A stretch of 64,000 bases of DNA from Geodermatophilus siccatus. GTDB taxonomy: Bacteria; Actinomycetota; Actinomycetes; Mycobacteriales; Geodermatophilaceae. The first letter of the stretch is position 1. Every line of letters starts with the position of its first letter. This document shows, in pieces, positions 51,304 to 60,114 of the stretch. The DNA lies in the NCBI RefSeq assembly GCF_900103785.1, contig NZ_FNHE01000007.1:124001-188000 (forward strand), given 5' to 3'. The notes under the pieces are model-generated. The model had not been told where the DNA came from and made no database searches. It saw nothing but the letters and a program-made list of their open reading frames with translations. The position numbers and the translations under genes are program-made.

Positions 51304-54300
51304 TCAGGCCCCGGAGGCGGGCTGCCCGTAGAAGACCTGCTCGACGACGCTGCGGGCCTGCCGGGTGGCCCGCCGGTAGTCGTCGAGGAACTGGCCCGGG
51401 TCGGCGTCCGGGCCGTACCCGCTCGCCCGGGCGACGCCGGCCAGCTCCACACCCGGCCGGGGCAGCTGGTCGCTGGGCCGGCCGCGCACGAGGAAGACCG
51501 CGTTGCGCGCCCGGGTGGCCAGCTCCCACGCCCGCTGCAGCGCCTCGGCGTGCTCGCTGCCGAGCAGACCTGCTTCGCGCAGCGCGGTCAGCGCCCCCAC
51601 CGTCGAGGTCACCCGGAGCCCGGGGTGCTCGCCGGCGTGCTGCAGCTGCAGCAGCTGGACGGCCCACTCGACGTCGGCGAGCCCGCCGCGGCCCAGCTTG
51701 GTGTGCGTGGTCGGGTCCGCGCCGCGCGGCAGCCGCTCCCGCTCGACCCGGGCCTTGATCCGGCGGATCTCGGCGACCTGCTCGGCCGTCATCCCGTCGG
51801 CCGGGTAGCGGATCGGGTCGACGAGCTCGACGAAGGCCGCACCGAGGGCCTCGTCACCGGCGAGGGGCTCGGCCCTCAGCAGCGCCTGCACCTCCCACAC
51901 CGACATCCAGCGGTCGTAGTACTCGCGGTAGGAGTCCAGGCTGCGCACCAGCGCGCCCTGCCGGCCCTCCGGGCGCAGGTCGGCGTCGACCTCGAAGGCC
52001 GGGTCGGGGGCCGGCTCACCCAGCAGCCGGCGCAGGGTGTGCGCGACGGCGTTGGCCGCCGCCGTGGCCCGGCCCTCCTCCGCGCCTGCGCGCGGCCGGT
52101 GGACGAACAGCACGTCGGCGTCCGAGCCGTAGCCCATCTCCCCGCCGCCGAGCCGGCCCATGCCGATGACGGCGATGTCGGTCGGGAGGTCGCCGGGTGC
52201 GGTGCCGGTCCCGGCGGCGTGCGCCCGGATCGCGACGTCCAGGCCGACCTGCAGCGTGGCGACGGCGATGTCGGTCAGCGCCCGGCCGACCTGCTCGACG
52301 TCGAGCAGGCCCAGCAGGTCCGCGGCGGCGACCCTCAGCAGCTCGGAACGGCGCAGTCCACGCACCACCCGGATGCCGTCGGTCGGGTCCGCGGCCCGCC
52401 CGGCCGCCTGCCGCCAGGCCGCGGCGAGCGCGGCGGCGGTGCGCGGGCGCAGCTCGTCGTCGGCGGCGAGGATCCGCAGCGCCTCGGGGGTGCGGGTGAG
52501 CAGCGAGGCGACGTACTGGCTCGAGCCCAGCAGCGCGGCCAGCCGCTCGGCGACCTGGCCCTCGTCGCGCAGCAGCCGCAGGTACCACTGGTTGCCGCCG
52601 AGCTCCTCGCTGACCTTGCGGTAGGCCAGCAGCCCGGCGTCGGGGTCGGCGCAGTCGGCGAGGGTCTGCAGCACCACGGGCAGCAGGTACTTCTGCATCG
52701 ACGCCGACCGCGACACCCCGCCGGTGAGGGCGGCCATGTGCCGCAGCGCGCCGTCGGGGTCGGCGAAGCCCAGTGCGCGCAGCCAGTCGCCGGCCGCCTT
52801 CGACCCCAGCTGCGCGGCCTCCGGCGGCACCTTGGCCACGGCCGAGAGCAGCGGCCGGTAGAAGAGCTTCTCGTGCAGCCGGCGCACCTCGCGGGTGTGC
52901 AGCGACAGCTCGGCGTCCAGGACGGCGACGGCGTCCCCGCGGTGGTCGGGCTTGTACCCCAGCGACCGGGCCAGCCAGCGCAGCTGCTGCTCGTCGGTGG
53001 GCAGCAGGTGGGTGCGGCGCAGCCGGAGCAGCTGCAGCCGGTGCTCGACGGTGCGCAGGAACCGGTAGGAGGCGATGAGGGTGTCGGCGTCGTCGCGGCC
53101 GACGTAGCCGCCGGCGCGCAGCGCGTGCAGTGCCGGCAGCGTGCCGCCGACCCGCAGCCGCACGTCGGCCCGCCCGTGCACCAGCTGCAGCAGCTGGACA
53201 GCGAACTCGACGTCGCGCAGCCCGCCGCGGCCCAGCTTGAGCTCGCGCTCGGCCTGCGCCGGCGGGATGTTGTCCAGCACCCGGCGGCGCATCGCCTGCA
53301 CCTCGGCGACGAAGCCGGGGCGCTCCCCCGCCTTCCAGACCAGCGGGAACAGCTCCTCGACGTAGGCCCGGCCGAGGTCGGGGTCGCCGGCGACCGGGCG
53401 CATCTTCAGCAGCGCCTGGAACTCCCACGTGCTGGCCCAGCTGCGGTAGTAGGCCGCGTGGTTGGCCAGCGTGCGCACCAGCGCGCCGGCCTTGCCCTCG
53501 GGCCGCAGCGCGGCGTCGACCTCCCAGGCCGCCTCGCGGCAGATCCGCATGAGCGCCGCGGCGACGCGGGTCGCGCTCTTCACGGCCGGGCCGGCGTCGA
53601 CCTCCTCGCCCGCCTGCCCCGAGGGGCCGACCGGCTCGGCCACGAAGACCACGTCGACGTCGCTGACGTAGTTGAGCTCCCGGCCACCGGTCTTGCCCAG
53701 CGCGATGACCGCCAGCCGGCAGGCGGCGGCGTCGGCGGGCTGCTCGGCGACGGCGACGGCCAGCCCGGCGGTGAGCACCGCGGCGGCGATGTCGGCGAGC
53801 TCGGCGGCGACGTCCTCGGCGGCCAGGCCCTCGCCCAGGTCGCGGCCGGCGACGGAGAGCACCGCCCGCCGGTAGGCCAGCCGCAGGTCGGCGACCCGCT
53901 GCGGGCTCGCGTCGGGCGCGGCCTTCCCCAGCCGCACGCCCCACGGCGGGTCGTCGGGGTCGGCGCCGACCGCGACGAGCATCTGCCGCTCCAGTGCCTG
54001 GGGCGTGGGCCGGGTCGGTCCCCTGGACGCGCCGTCGCCGTCCCCGTCGAGGACGGTCCAGTCACCGGGGTGGGCGGCCAGGTGGTCGGCCAGGCCCGAG
54101 CTGGCGCCCAGCACGCTCAGCAACCGGGCGCGCAGCAGCGCCGAGCCGCGCAGCCGGGCCAGCAGGGCGGCGGCCGAACCGCCGGTGGGGTCGGCCCGGT
54201 CCAGCGACTCGATCAGCCGGCGCAGCGAGCGGACGGCGAGGTCGGGGTCGCCGGTGCGGGCCAGCGCGGAGACGACCGGGCCGGCCTCGGGGTCGGCGGG

Positions 54301-54438
54301 CTCGTTGCGCTCGAGGTCCCACAGCCCCATCTCCGGCTCGGACAGCAGGCGGGCGGCCCGCTCGCCGTCGAGGAAGCCGAAGCGCACCAGCCGGACGACG
54401 GCCCGGCGCGGGATCTCCGGTGCGCTGCTGGCGGTCAC
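51304..54438 (-). CDS. glnE: Bifunctional glutamine synthetase adenylyltransferase/adenylyl-removing enzyme
   Basis: Adds AMP to Tyr405 of GlnA1 and removes it. The 1044-residue protein has two nucleotidyltransferase domains: the de-adenylylating N-terminal one with GKTGGRELNYVSDVDVVF and the adenylylating C-terminal one with GMGRLGGGEMGYGSDADVLF. Both metal-binding D-x-D pairs are intact. The GTG start overlaps the amidotransferase stop by 4 nt. In M. tuberculosis glnE lies directly beside glnA1; here 17.8 kb separates them. No PII gene is visible. Confidence 0.96.
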   Translation of the reverse strand: MTASSAPEIPRRAVVRLVRFGFLDGERAARLLSEPEMGLWDLERNEPADPEAGPVVSALARTGDPDLAVRSLRRLIESLDRADPTGGSAAALLARLRGSALLRARLLSVLGASSGLADHLAAHPGDWTVLDGDGDGASRGPTRPTPQALERQMLVAVGADPDDPPWGVRLGKAAPDASPQRVADLRLAYRRAVLSVAGRDLGEGLAAEDVAAELADIAAAVLTAGLAVAVAEQPADAAACRLAVIALGKTGGRELNYVSDVDVVFVAEPVGPSGQAGEEVDAGPAVKSATRVAAALMRICREAAWEVDAALRPEGKAGALVRTLANHAAYYRSWASTWEFQALLKMRPVAGDPDLGRAYVEELFPLVWKAGERPGFVAEVQAMRRRVLDNIPPAQAERELKLGRGGLRDVEFAVQLLQLVHGRADVRLRVGGTLPALHALRAGGYVGRDDADTLIASYRFLRTVEHRLQLLRLRRTHLLPTDEQQLRWLARSLGYKPDHRGDAVAVLDAELSLHTREVRRLHEKLFYRPLLSAVAKVPPEAAQLGSKAAGDWLRALGFADPDGALRHMAALTGGVSRSASMQKYLLPVVLQTLADCADPDAGLLAYRKVSEELGGNQWYLRLLRDEGQVAERLAALLGSSQYVASLLTRTPEALRILAADDELRPRTAAALAAAWRQAAGRAADPTDGIRVVRGLRRSELLRVAAADLLGLLDVEQVGRALTDIAVATLQVGLDVAIRAHAAGTGTAPGDLPTDIAVIGMGRLGGGEMGYGSDADVLFVHRPRAGAEEGRATAAANAVAHTLRRLLGEPAPDPAFEVDADLRPEGRQGALVRSLDSYREYYDRWMSVWEVQALLRAEPLAGDEALGAAFVELVDPIRYPADGMTAEQVAEIRRIKARVERERLPRGADPTTHTKLGRGGLADVEWAVQLLQLQHAGEHPGLRVTSTVGALTALREAGLLGSEHAEALQRAWELATRARNAVFLVRGRPSDQLPRPGVELAGVARASGYGPDADPGQFLDDYRRATRQARSVVEQVFYGQPASGA

Positions 54439-55175
54439 GCCGTCCCCGCCCCGGCCGTGGCGCGGCTGCGGACGAGGTCGGCGAAGCGGCCGGCGAACGG
54501 CGCCCACGCCTCCTCCAGGTCCGGGTGCACCGCGGCGGCGCGGACGCAGATCGTCTCGCGGTCCAGCCCGCTGGCGGCGACGCCGACGGTGTCCTGCTCG
54601 GCCCACTGCGCGACCATCTCGGGGGTCGTCTCGATGTGGAACTGCAGGCCGTAGACGTGCCGGCCCACCCGGAAGGCCTGGTGGGCGTAGAACGGGTTGC
54701 TGGCCAGCAGGGTGGCCCCGCGCGGCAGCTCGGCGATCTCGTCGTGGTGGAACTGGATCACGTCCGGGCTGAGCGGCAGGGGCCGGAACAGGGGGTCGGC
54801 GTCGGCGGCGTCCCGCTTGGCGACGAGGGTGGCGCCGACCTCCGGGCCGTCGACCCCCTTCCGCACGCGGCCGCCGCCGACCTCGGCGAGCAGCTGGGCG
54901 CCCAGGCACACGGCGAGGGTCGGGACGTCACCGGCCAGCGCCTCGGCCAGCAGGCGGCGGACGCCGACCAGCTCGGGGCTGGTCCGCTCGTCGTCCATCG
55001 CCGACTGCGGGCCGCCGAGGACGAGCAGCCCGTCGAACCCGTCGAGGGTCTCCGGGAGGTCGTCGCCGGCGCCGAGCCGGCGCTCGTCGACCTCCAGCCC
55101 GGCCTGCGCCAGCCAGGCGCCGAGCCGGGCCGGCGGATCGGTCTCGGAGGGGACGACGACGAGCAGGCGGGCCAC
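54435..55175 (-). CDS. Class I glutamine amidotransferase-like protein
   Basis: A 246-residue GATase1-fold protein. The nucleophile Cys is in AVCLGAQLLAE and the histidine-glutamate pair in LQFHIETTPE, so a complete triad is present. It resembles stand-alone GMP-synthase-like amidotransferases that hydrolyse gamma-glutamyl compounds. The start GTG at 55175 begins VARLLVVVPSE, the first strand of the fold. It is translationally coupled to glnE (GTGA overlap) and lies between glnE and glnA2. The Streptomyces GlnA2 link to gamma-glutamyl-polyamines makes a role in gamma-glutamyl amide turnover plausible, as inference only. Confidence 0.85.
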   Translation of the reverse strand: MARLLVVVPSETDPPARLGAWLAQAGLEVDERRLGAGDDLPETLDGFDGLLVLGGPQSAMDDERTSPELVGVRRLLAEALAGDVPTLAVCLGAQLLAEVGGGRVRKGVDGPEVGATLVAKRDAADADPLFRPLPLSPDVIQFHHDEIAELPRGATLLASNPFYAHQAFRVGRHVYGLQFHIETTPEMVAQWAEQDTVGVAASGLDRETICVRAAAVHPDLEEAWAPFAGRFADLVRSRATAGAGTA

Positions 55176-55229
55176 GCGCCGAGCGTAGTTGGCGTCCCTC
55201 CGGCCACTTCCGCGGAAACCGCCGGAGTG

Positions 55230-55338
55230 GCCACCCTCCAGGGTCCCGCCGGCCCTGTCCCGGGCCCCGCCCCGAGCGTGCGAGGGGTGGGCAGCACGGG
55301 GTCCTCCCACGGGGCGAGGGGGGAAGGGTGGTCCTCCT
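55230..55338 (-). repeat. Intergenic palindromic repeat, copy 9
   Basis: On the minus strand it starts at the glnA2 stop (aggaggaccacccttccccc), then gaggaccccgtgctgcccac, core ccctcgcacgctcggggcgg and a distal gaccctggagggtggcc. The outer ggaccaccct/agggtggcc arms enclose an inner hairpin, as in copy 4. Confidence 0.7.
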
Positions 55339-56679
55339 TCACAGGCCGGGCAGGTACCGCTTGAGCTCCCACGGGGTCACGTTCTGCCGGTAGGCGTTGA
55401 ACTCGGCCCACTTGTTGCGCAGGAAGAACTCGAACACGTGCTCACCGAGGGTCTCGGCGACCAGCTCGCTGCCCTGCATCGCGGTGAGGGCCTCACCGAG
55501 GGACACCGGGAGGTCCTCGTAGCCGGCGGCGCGGCGCTCGGTGTCGGTGAGCGACCAGACGTCGTCCTCGGCCTCCGGCGGCAGCTCGTAGCCCTTCTCG
55601 ATGCCGCGCAGCCCGGCGGCCAGCAGGACCGCGAAGGTCAGGTAGGGGTTGCACGCGGAGTCGGGCGAGCGGACCTCCACCCGCGCCGACTGGCCCTTGT
55701 TCGGCTTGTACGAGGGCAGCCGCACCAGCGCCGAGCGGTTGGCCCGGCCCCAGGTGGCCGCGGTCGGCGCCTCGGTGCCGGCCAGCAGCCGCCGGTAGGA
55801 GTTCACCGTCTGGTTGGTGACGGCGGTGTACTCCTTGGCGTGGGTGAGCAGCCCGGCGATGAACTGCTTTCCGGTGGTCGACAGCTTCATCGGGTCGGCC
55901 GGGTCGTGGAAGGCGTTGCGGTCGCCCTCGAACAGCGACAGGTGGGTGTGCATCGCCGAGCCGGCCAGGTCGGTGAACGGCTTGGGCATGAACGTGGCGT
56001 GCACCTCCTGGCCGAGCGCCACCTCCCGGACGACGTGCCGCAGCGTCATGATGTTGTCGGCCATCGACAGGGCGTCGGCGTAGCGCAGGTCGATCTCCTG
56101 CTGGCCGGGCGCGACCTCGTGGTGGCTGAACTCCACCGAGATGCCCATCGCCTCCAGCGCGAAGACCGCCTCCCGGCGGAAGTCGTGGGCGACGTTGTGC
56201 GTGGAGAGGTCGAAGTAGCCGCCGGTGTCGGCCGGCTCGGGGGCGCTGCCGTCGGTCGGGAGGTCCTTGAGCAGGAAGAACTCGACCTCGGGGTGGGTGT
56301 AGAAGGTGAAGCCCATGTCCGCGGCCTTCGACAGCGCCCGCCGCAGCACGTGCCGGGGGTCGGCCCAGGACGGCGAGCCGTCGGGCAGCGTGAGGTCGCA
56401 GAACATCCGGGCGGTGTCGCTGGCCTGCCCCTTGGCCGCCGGCATCACCTGGAAGGTGCCGGGGTCGGGCTTGGCGAGCATGTCGGACTCGTAGACGCGG
56501 GCGAAGCCCTCGATCGCCGAGCCGTCGAAGCCGATGCCCTCGGCGAAGGCGGCCTCGATCTCGGCCGGCGCCACGGCCACGGCCTTGAGGTAGCCCGAGA
56601 CGTCGGTGAACCACAGCCGCACGAAGCGGATGTCGCGTTCCTCCAGGGTGCGCAGGACGAACTCCTGCTGTCGGTCCAT
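55339..56679 (-). CDS. glnA2: Glutamine synthetase-like GlnA2
   Basis: A 446-residue type I glutamine synthetase paralogue starting MDRQQEFVLRTLEERDIRFV, nearly identical in pattern to Streptomyces GlnA2. GFDGSAIEGFARVYESDM, HPEVEFFLL and GSAMHTHLSLF form the active site. The adenylylation loop reads KGYELPPEAED, differing from the LYELPP of GlnA1, so control by GlnE is uncertain. A Streptomyces GlnA2 has been reported to glutamylate polyamines instead of making glutamine. ATG 56679 was chosen for a GATCAT box 7 nt upstream; ATG 56688 is an alternative. A GlnR half-box lies 24 nt upstream. Confidence 0.93.
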   Translation of the reverse strand: MDRQQEFVLRTLEERDIRFVRLWFTDVSGYLKAVAVAPAEIEAAFAEGIGFDGSAIEGFARVYESDMLAKPDPGTFQVMPAAKGQASDTARMFCDLTLPDGSPSWADPRHVLRRALSKAADMGFTFYTHPEVEFFLLKDLPTDGSAPEPADTGGYFDLSTHNVAHDFRREAVFALEAMGISVEFSHHEVAPGQQEIDLRYADALSMADNIMTLRHVVREVALGQEVHATFMPKPFTDLAGSAMHTHLSLFEGDRNAFHDPADPMKLSTTGKQFIAGLLTHAKEYTAVTNQTVNSYRRLLAGTEAPTAATWGRANRSALVRLPSYKPNKGQSARVEVRSPDSACNPYLTFAVLLAAGLRGIEKGYELPPEAEDDVWSLTDTERRAAGYEDLPVSLGEALTAMQGSELVAETLGEHVFEFFLRNKWAEFNAYRQNVTPWELKRYLPGL

Positions 56680-56702
56680 GCTCGGCATGATCGCGTCCAG
56701 TC

Positions 56703-56718
56703 GTTTCCAGGGTGTGAC
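56703..56718 (-). promoter_or_regulatory. GlnR-type site upstream of glnA2
   Basis: On the minus strand GTCAC-n6-GAAAC matches one full gTnAC-n6-GaAAC pair. Its centre is about 31 nt upstream of the predicted start codon/transcript start, closer than at glnA1. The next two half-sites of a full box are not conserved. Confidence 0.65.
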
Positions 56719-56774
56719 GTCGTCCCCAGCCTGCCCCCTCGGCGGCCCGGCGACACCCATGGCGCGCCTGGGAC

Positions 56775-58004
56775 CTACCCGGCCAGCAGCTCCAGCGGTG
56801 TGTCGGGATCGGCGAGCCGGGCCGGCTGCACCTGCCGCCGCGACCGGATCAGCTGCTGGATGGGCGCGGTGACGTCCCAGACGTCGACGTTCATGCCGGC
56901 GGTCACGCGGCCGTCGGCAGTCCAGAAGGCGATGAACGCACCGTCGTCCGGGTTCCCGCGGCAGACGACCGTGTCACCGGGTCCGGCGAGCCCCGAGTAC
57001 TCCATGCCCAGCTCGTACTGGTCGGTGAAGAAGTAGGGCACCCGGTCGAAGACCACCTCCTGCCCCAGCATCGACCGTGCCGCCGCCGGGCCCTGGTGCA
57101 GGGCGTTGGCCCAGTGCTCCACCCGGACGTGGCGCCCGTAGAGCGGGTGGAAGGCCGCGGCGACGTCCCCGGCCGCGTGGACGTCCGGCGCGGAGGAGCG
57201 CAGCGCCTCGTCCACGACGACTCCGTTGTCGACCTCCAGCCCGGCGGCCGCCGCGAGCCGGCTGTCGGGGACCACGCCCACGCCGACGACCACCACGTCG
57301 GCGGGCAGCCCGGCGTGGCCGTCGGTGACCACCGTGGTCGCCCGCCCGCCGGACCCGCGGATCTCCCGGACGACGGTGTCGGTGAGCAGCTCGACGCCGT
57401 GGTCCCGGTGCAGTCGCGCGAACACGCGGCCCATCTCCGCGCCCAGCACCGCGTGCAGCGGCGTGGGCTGCGGTTCGACGACCGTGACGGTGTTGCCGTG
57501 GGAGCGCGCGGCGGCGGCCACCTCGAGGCCGATCCAGCCGGCGCCGACGACCACCACCCGGCGTCCCCCGCCGGCCAGGTCGGTCCGCACCCGGTCGGCG
57601 TCGGCGAGCGTGCGCAGGTACCGGACGCCGTCGAGGTCGGCACCGGGCACCGGGAGCCGCCGGGGCGAGGCGCCGGTGGCCAGCAGCAGCCGCGCGTAGC
57701 CGAGTTCCTCGCCCGTGTGCAGGGTCAGCCGGTGCGCGGCCGGGTCCAGCCGGGTGGCGCGGACGCCGGTGCGCAGCTCGACGTCGTGCTCGGCGTACCA
57801 CCCCGCGTCGTGCACGAAGGCGCTGTCGCGGTCAGCGCGGCCGAGCAGGTACTGCTTGGACAGCGGCGGCCGCTCGTAGGGCCGGTCGGGTTCGGCGCCG
57901 ACGAGCACGACCGGCCCGTCGAACCCCTCCTCCCGCAGCGTCTCGGCGGCCTTGGCGCCGGCGAGCCCGGCGCCGACGACGACGAACGGGTCCTGGATGG
58001 GCAC
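56775..58004 (-). CDS. FAD-dependent ferredoxin reductase (rhodocoxin/putidaredoxin reductase type)
   Basis: A 409-residue NAD(P)H-dependent reductase with [17 protein letters not shown] (FAD, ~7-23), RPPLSKQYLLG (family signature), VVVVGAGWIGLEVAAAA (NAD, ~145-161) and HAAGDVAA. The C-terminal reductase domain includes RVEHWANALHQG. It normally passes electrons to a ferredoxin serving a P450 or dioxygenase; neither is adjacent. The GTG has GGAGGAGGA about 5 nt upstream. It is the last gene of the regulator-doxX-folE series, 23 nt after folE. Confidence 0.92.
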   Translation of the reverse strand: MPIQDPFVVVGAGLAGAKAAETLREEGFDGPVVLVGAEPDRPYERPPLSKQYLLGRADRDSAFVHDAGWYAEHDVELRTGVRATRLDPAAHRLTLHTGEELGYARLLLATGASPRRLPVPGADLDGVRYLRTLADADRVRTDLAGGGRRVVVVGAGWIGLEVAAAARSHGNTVTVVEPQPTPLHAVLGAEMGRVFARLHRDHGVELLTDTVVREIRGSGGRATTVVTDGHAGLPADVVVVGVGVVPDSRLAAAAGLEVDNGVVVDEALRSSAPDVHAAGDVAAAFHPLYGRHVRVEHWANALHQGPAAARSMLGQEVVFDRVPYFFTDQYELGMEYSGLAGPGDTVVCRGNPDDGAFIAFWTADGRVTAGMNVDVWDVTAPIQQLIRSRRQVQPARLADPDTPLELLAG

Positions 58005-58027
58005 GGGGTCCTCCTCCCCGGGGCGGG

Positions 58028-58657
58028 TCAGGTGGTTCCGGTGAGTGCGAAGAACTCGGCACGGGAGCGCGCGTCGGAGCGCAGCACCCCGTGCAGCGCG
58101 GAGGTCACGGTGCGGGCCCCGGGAGCCCGGACGCCCCGCAGCGACATGCACAGGTGTTCGGCCTCGACGACCACCCCGACCCCCCGCGGGGCCAGGTGCT
58201 CCTGCAGCCAGTCGGCCACCTGCTGGGTCAGCCGCTCCTGGACCTGCAGATCGCGGGCGAAGAGCTCGAGCACCCGGGCGAGCTTGGACAGGCCGAGGAT
58301 CCGCGCGCCGGGCAGGTAGCCGATGTGCGCGACCCCCGAGAAGGGCAGCAGGTGGTGCTCGCACAGGGACTGCAGCGGGATGTCCCGGGCGATGACCAGC
58401 TCGTCGTAGCCCTCGTCGTTGGGGAAGGTGGTGAGCTCGAACTGCCGGCCGGTCAGCAGCTCGGCGTAGGAGCGGGCCACCCGTCGCGGCGTCTCGGCCA
58501 GGTGCGGCGACGCCGGGTCCCGGCCCAGCGCCCGGAGCAGCGCGGTCACCGCCGCCTCGGCGGCGGGGAGGTCCACCGTCCCGGTCTCCCGCACGACGCG
58601 GAGTGCGGGGAGAGGGTCCTCGGTCGTCACCGCCGCCAGCGGCCCGGCCGCGGTCAC
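58028..58657 (-). CDS. folE: GTP cyclohydrolase I (type IA)
   Basis: Converts GTP to 7,8-dihydroneopterin triphosphate, the entry to folate and related pterins. The 209-residue length, SLCEHHLLPFSG (zinc Cys and catalytic His) and EAEHLCMSLRG (second zinc Cys) are canonical for the zinc-dependent type IA enzyme. Its start overlaps the doxX stop as GTGA. No folP, folB or folK gene is near, so this may be a second, conditionally expressed copy. Confidence 0.95.
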   Translation of the reverse strand: MTAAGPLAAVTTEDPLPALRVVRETGTVDLPAAEAAVTALLRALGRDPASPHLAETPRRVARSYAELLTGRQFELTTFPNDEGYDELVIARDIPLQSLCEHHLLPFSGVAHIGYLPGARILGLSKLARVLELFARDLQVQERLTQQVADWLQEHLAPRGVGVVVEAEHLCMSLRGVRAPGARTVTSALHGVLRSDARSRAEFFALTGTT

Positions 58658-59082
58658 GACCGGTCCCCGGCGGTGCGGCCCGGCGCGTGGCGCACCGCGA
58701 GCCGGGCCAGGGCGACGGCGGCGACGAGCAGCCCGACGTCGCGCAACGCGACGTCGTAGAAGCCGGGGACGGTCAGCAGGTCGACGATGATGCCGGCGAG
58801 CCAGGCGGCCACCAGCCAGCCGCCGAACCGGGGCGCGACGGCGACCACGACACCGGCGGCGATCTCGACGACGCCCACGGCGTACATCACCTGCTGCGCG
58901 GTGCCGGGCAGGAGGTCGTCGATCCAGGGCGCGAGGTAGCCGGGCCAGTCGGTGAGCAGGTTGGCGAACTTGTCCAGGCCGAAGGCGATCGGCGCGACGG
59001 TGAACACCGTCCGCAGCAGCAGGAACGCCTGGTGGGCCGGGTCGGCGGCGGTGGCCCGGGGCCGGGTGAGGTGGATCGTCAT
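58654..59082 (-). CDS. DoxX family membrane protein
   Basis: A 142-residue protein with four membrane helices and the DoxX pattern [19 protein letters not shown] at the start and [14 protein letters not shown] in the middle. DoxX-type proteins are linked to thiol and oxidative stress in mycobacteria, with activity unknown. The promoter region holds an inverted repeat shared in part with the regulator upstream; AGAAGG may serve as ribosome site. First gene of the operon with folE. Confidence 0.88.
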   Translation of the reverse strand: MTIHLTRPRATAADPAHQAFLLLRTVFTVAPIAFGLDKFANLLTDWPGYLAPWIDDLLPGTAQQVMYAVGVVEIAAGVVVAVAPRFGGWLVAAWLAGIIVDLLTVPGFYDVALRDVGLLVAAVALARLAVRHAPGRTAGDRS

Positions 59083-59093
59083 GTCGGACCCTT

Positions 59094-59119
59094 CTTCTAA
59101 AACCAGTGATGGTTAGAAG
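59094..59119 (-). promoter_or_regulatory. Inverted-repeat operator candidate before doxX
   Basis: CTTCTAA-n12-TTAGAAG, an A/T-rich island in very GC-rich DNA, 11 nt upstream of the doxX ATG. The spacer adds aacca/tggtt complementarity. A related TTCTAAGACC occurs at the regulator's own start (59846), so both are plausible targets of the neighbouring regulator. Confidence 0.6.
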
Positions 59120-59142
59120 TAGAGACCTGCGTCACTCCCGTG

Positions 59143-59838
59143 TCAACGGCCGCCGTCGCCGGACACCGCCGGCTCCAGCCGGACGCAACAGCGGTCGGGG
59201 GTCGGTGCCAGGCGGGCGGCCCAGCCGGTGCCGGGGACCGCCTCCAGCAGGCCCTCGAGGAGCTGCAGGTTCATGCCGCAGACCAGGTCGGTGTGCTCCT
59301 GCACCAGCGCGTGGAACGGGCAGTTGGCCAGGGTGGCCGCGGCGCCGTCGAGGCGGGGCTCGAAGCCGTGCTCCTCCAGGGCCGCCACCACGCGGTCCCG
59401 GGCGGGCGCGCGCGTCGCCTCGTCGGGCGCCGGCACCGCCATCGCCCGGCCCCGCGCACGGGCGCGCCGGCTCAGCACCACCCGCGGCGGCTCACCCGAC
59501 GCGTCCGCCTCCTCGACCGCGCCGGCCAGGAGCTCCCCCGCCAGGTCGTACCGGCGCTCCGGCAGGGAGACCCCGAGCGTGCGCTGCGCCCGCCGGTAGA
59601 GCTTCGCCGGGCGGCCGGCGCCCGGCCCGGTGCGACCCGTGCGCCGCTCGTAGTGCACGTCGAGCAGGCCGTCGGCCACCAGTCGGTCGAGGTGGAAGGC
59701 CGTCGTGCCGCGCGGCACGCCGAGCGCCGCCGCGGCCTCGTCCCGGCTCACCGGACCCGGCTGCCGGACGACGTGGTCGTAGAGCCGGCGACGGGTCGGC
59801 TCGGCCAGCGCCGCGACCGCGGCGACGTGGTCCTCCAT
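59143..59838 (-). CDS. Winged-helix transcription regulator with a Cys-rich Fe-S-type domain
   Basis: A 231-residue regulator. Residues ~8-65 form an ArsR/DeoR-like winged helix ([43 protein letters not shown]). The C-terminal domain has Cys in [10 protein letters not shown], 13 residues further in LVCGMN, and a CC pair near the end, resembling the SufR pattern that binds an Fe-S cluster. Redox or iron sensing is therefore likely but unproven. TAGAAT 6 nt before the ATG gives a leaderless start. It is followed 60 nt later by doxX-folE-reductase on the same strand. Confidence 0.86.
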   Translation of the reverse strand: MEDHVAAVAALAEPTRRRLYDHVVRQPGPVSRDEAAAALGVPRGTTAFHLDRLVADGLLDVHYERRTGRTGPGAGRPAKLYRRAQRTLGVSLPERRYDLAGELLAGAVEEADASGEPPRVVLSRRARARGRAMAVPAPDEATRAPARDRVVAALEEHGFEPRLDGAAATLANCPFHALVQEHTDLVCGMNLQLLEGLLEAVPGTGWAARLAPTPDRCCVRLEPAVSGDGGR

Positions 59839-59844
59839 GCCCGG

Positions 59845-59855
59845 ATTCTAAGACC
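59845..59855 (-). promoter_or_regulatory. -10 box TAGAAT and operator half-site of the regulator
   Basis: On the minus strand GGTCTTAGAAT contains the -10 box TAGAAT, 6 nt before the ATG at 59838. The same GGTYTTAGAA string occurs before doxX, which suggests autoregulation. Confidence 0.6.
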
Positions 59856-59876
59856 GACCGCCATCGGTGGAAGACT

Positions 59877-59940
59877 CCTCGAGCCGGGCGTGCAGGCGGT
59901 CCCGCCCCGAGGGGTGGGACCGGGACCGCACACCTCGAGG
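59877..59940. repeat. Nested stem-loop between the regulator and SPFH genes
   Basis: Outer arms cctcgag / ctcgagg and inner arms gcggtcccg / cgggaccgc, with a ccccgagggg apex, form a 64-nt structure 175 nt upstream of the SPFH gene. The rest of the 276-nt gap shows no gene; tacgct at 60031 is a weak -10 candidate. Confidence 0.6.
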
Positions 59941-60114
59941 AGGGACGTCCCTCCCCCGGTGCTGCTCGACCGGTGCCGAGGTCCGCGCCGCCGGAGGAGC
60001 CGGAGGACCTCCGCGGGGCCGCAGTCGATCTACGCTGGGAGCGCCATCACGAGGGCGGCGCGGCCACGGGCACGACCGGCGCGTCCGGCCGCGACGCCGC
60101 TGGCGGAGGGCGAG

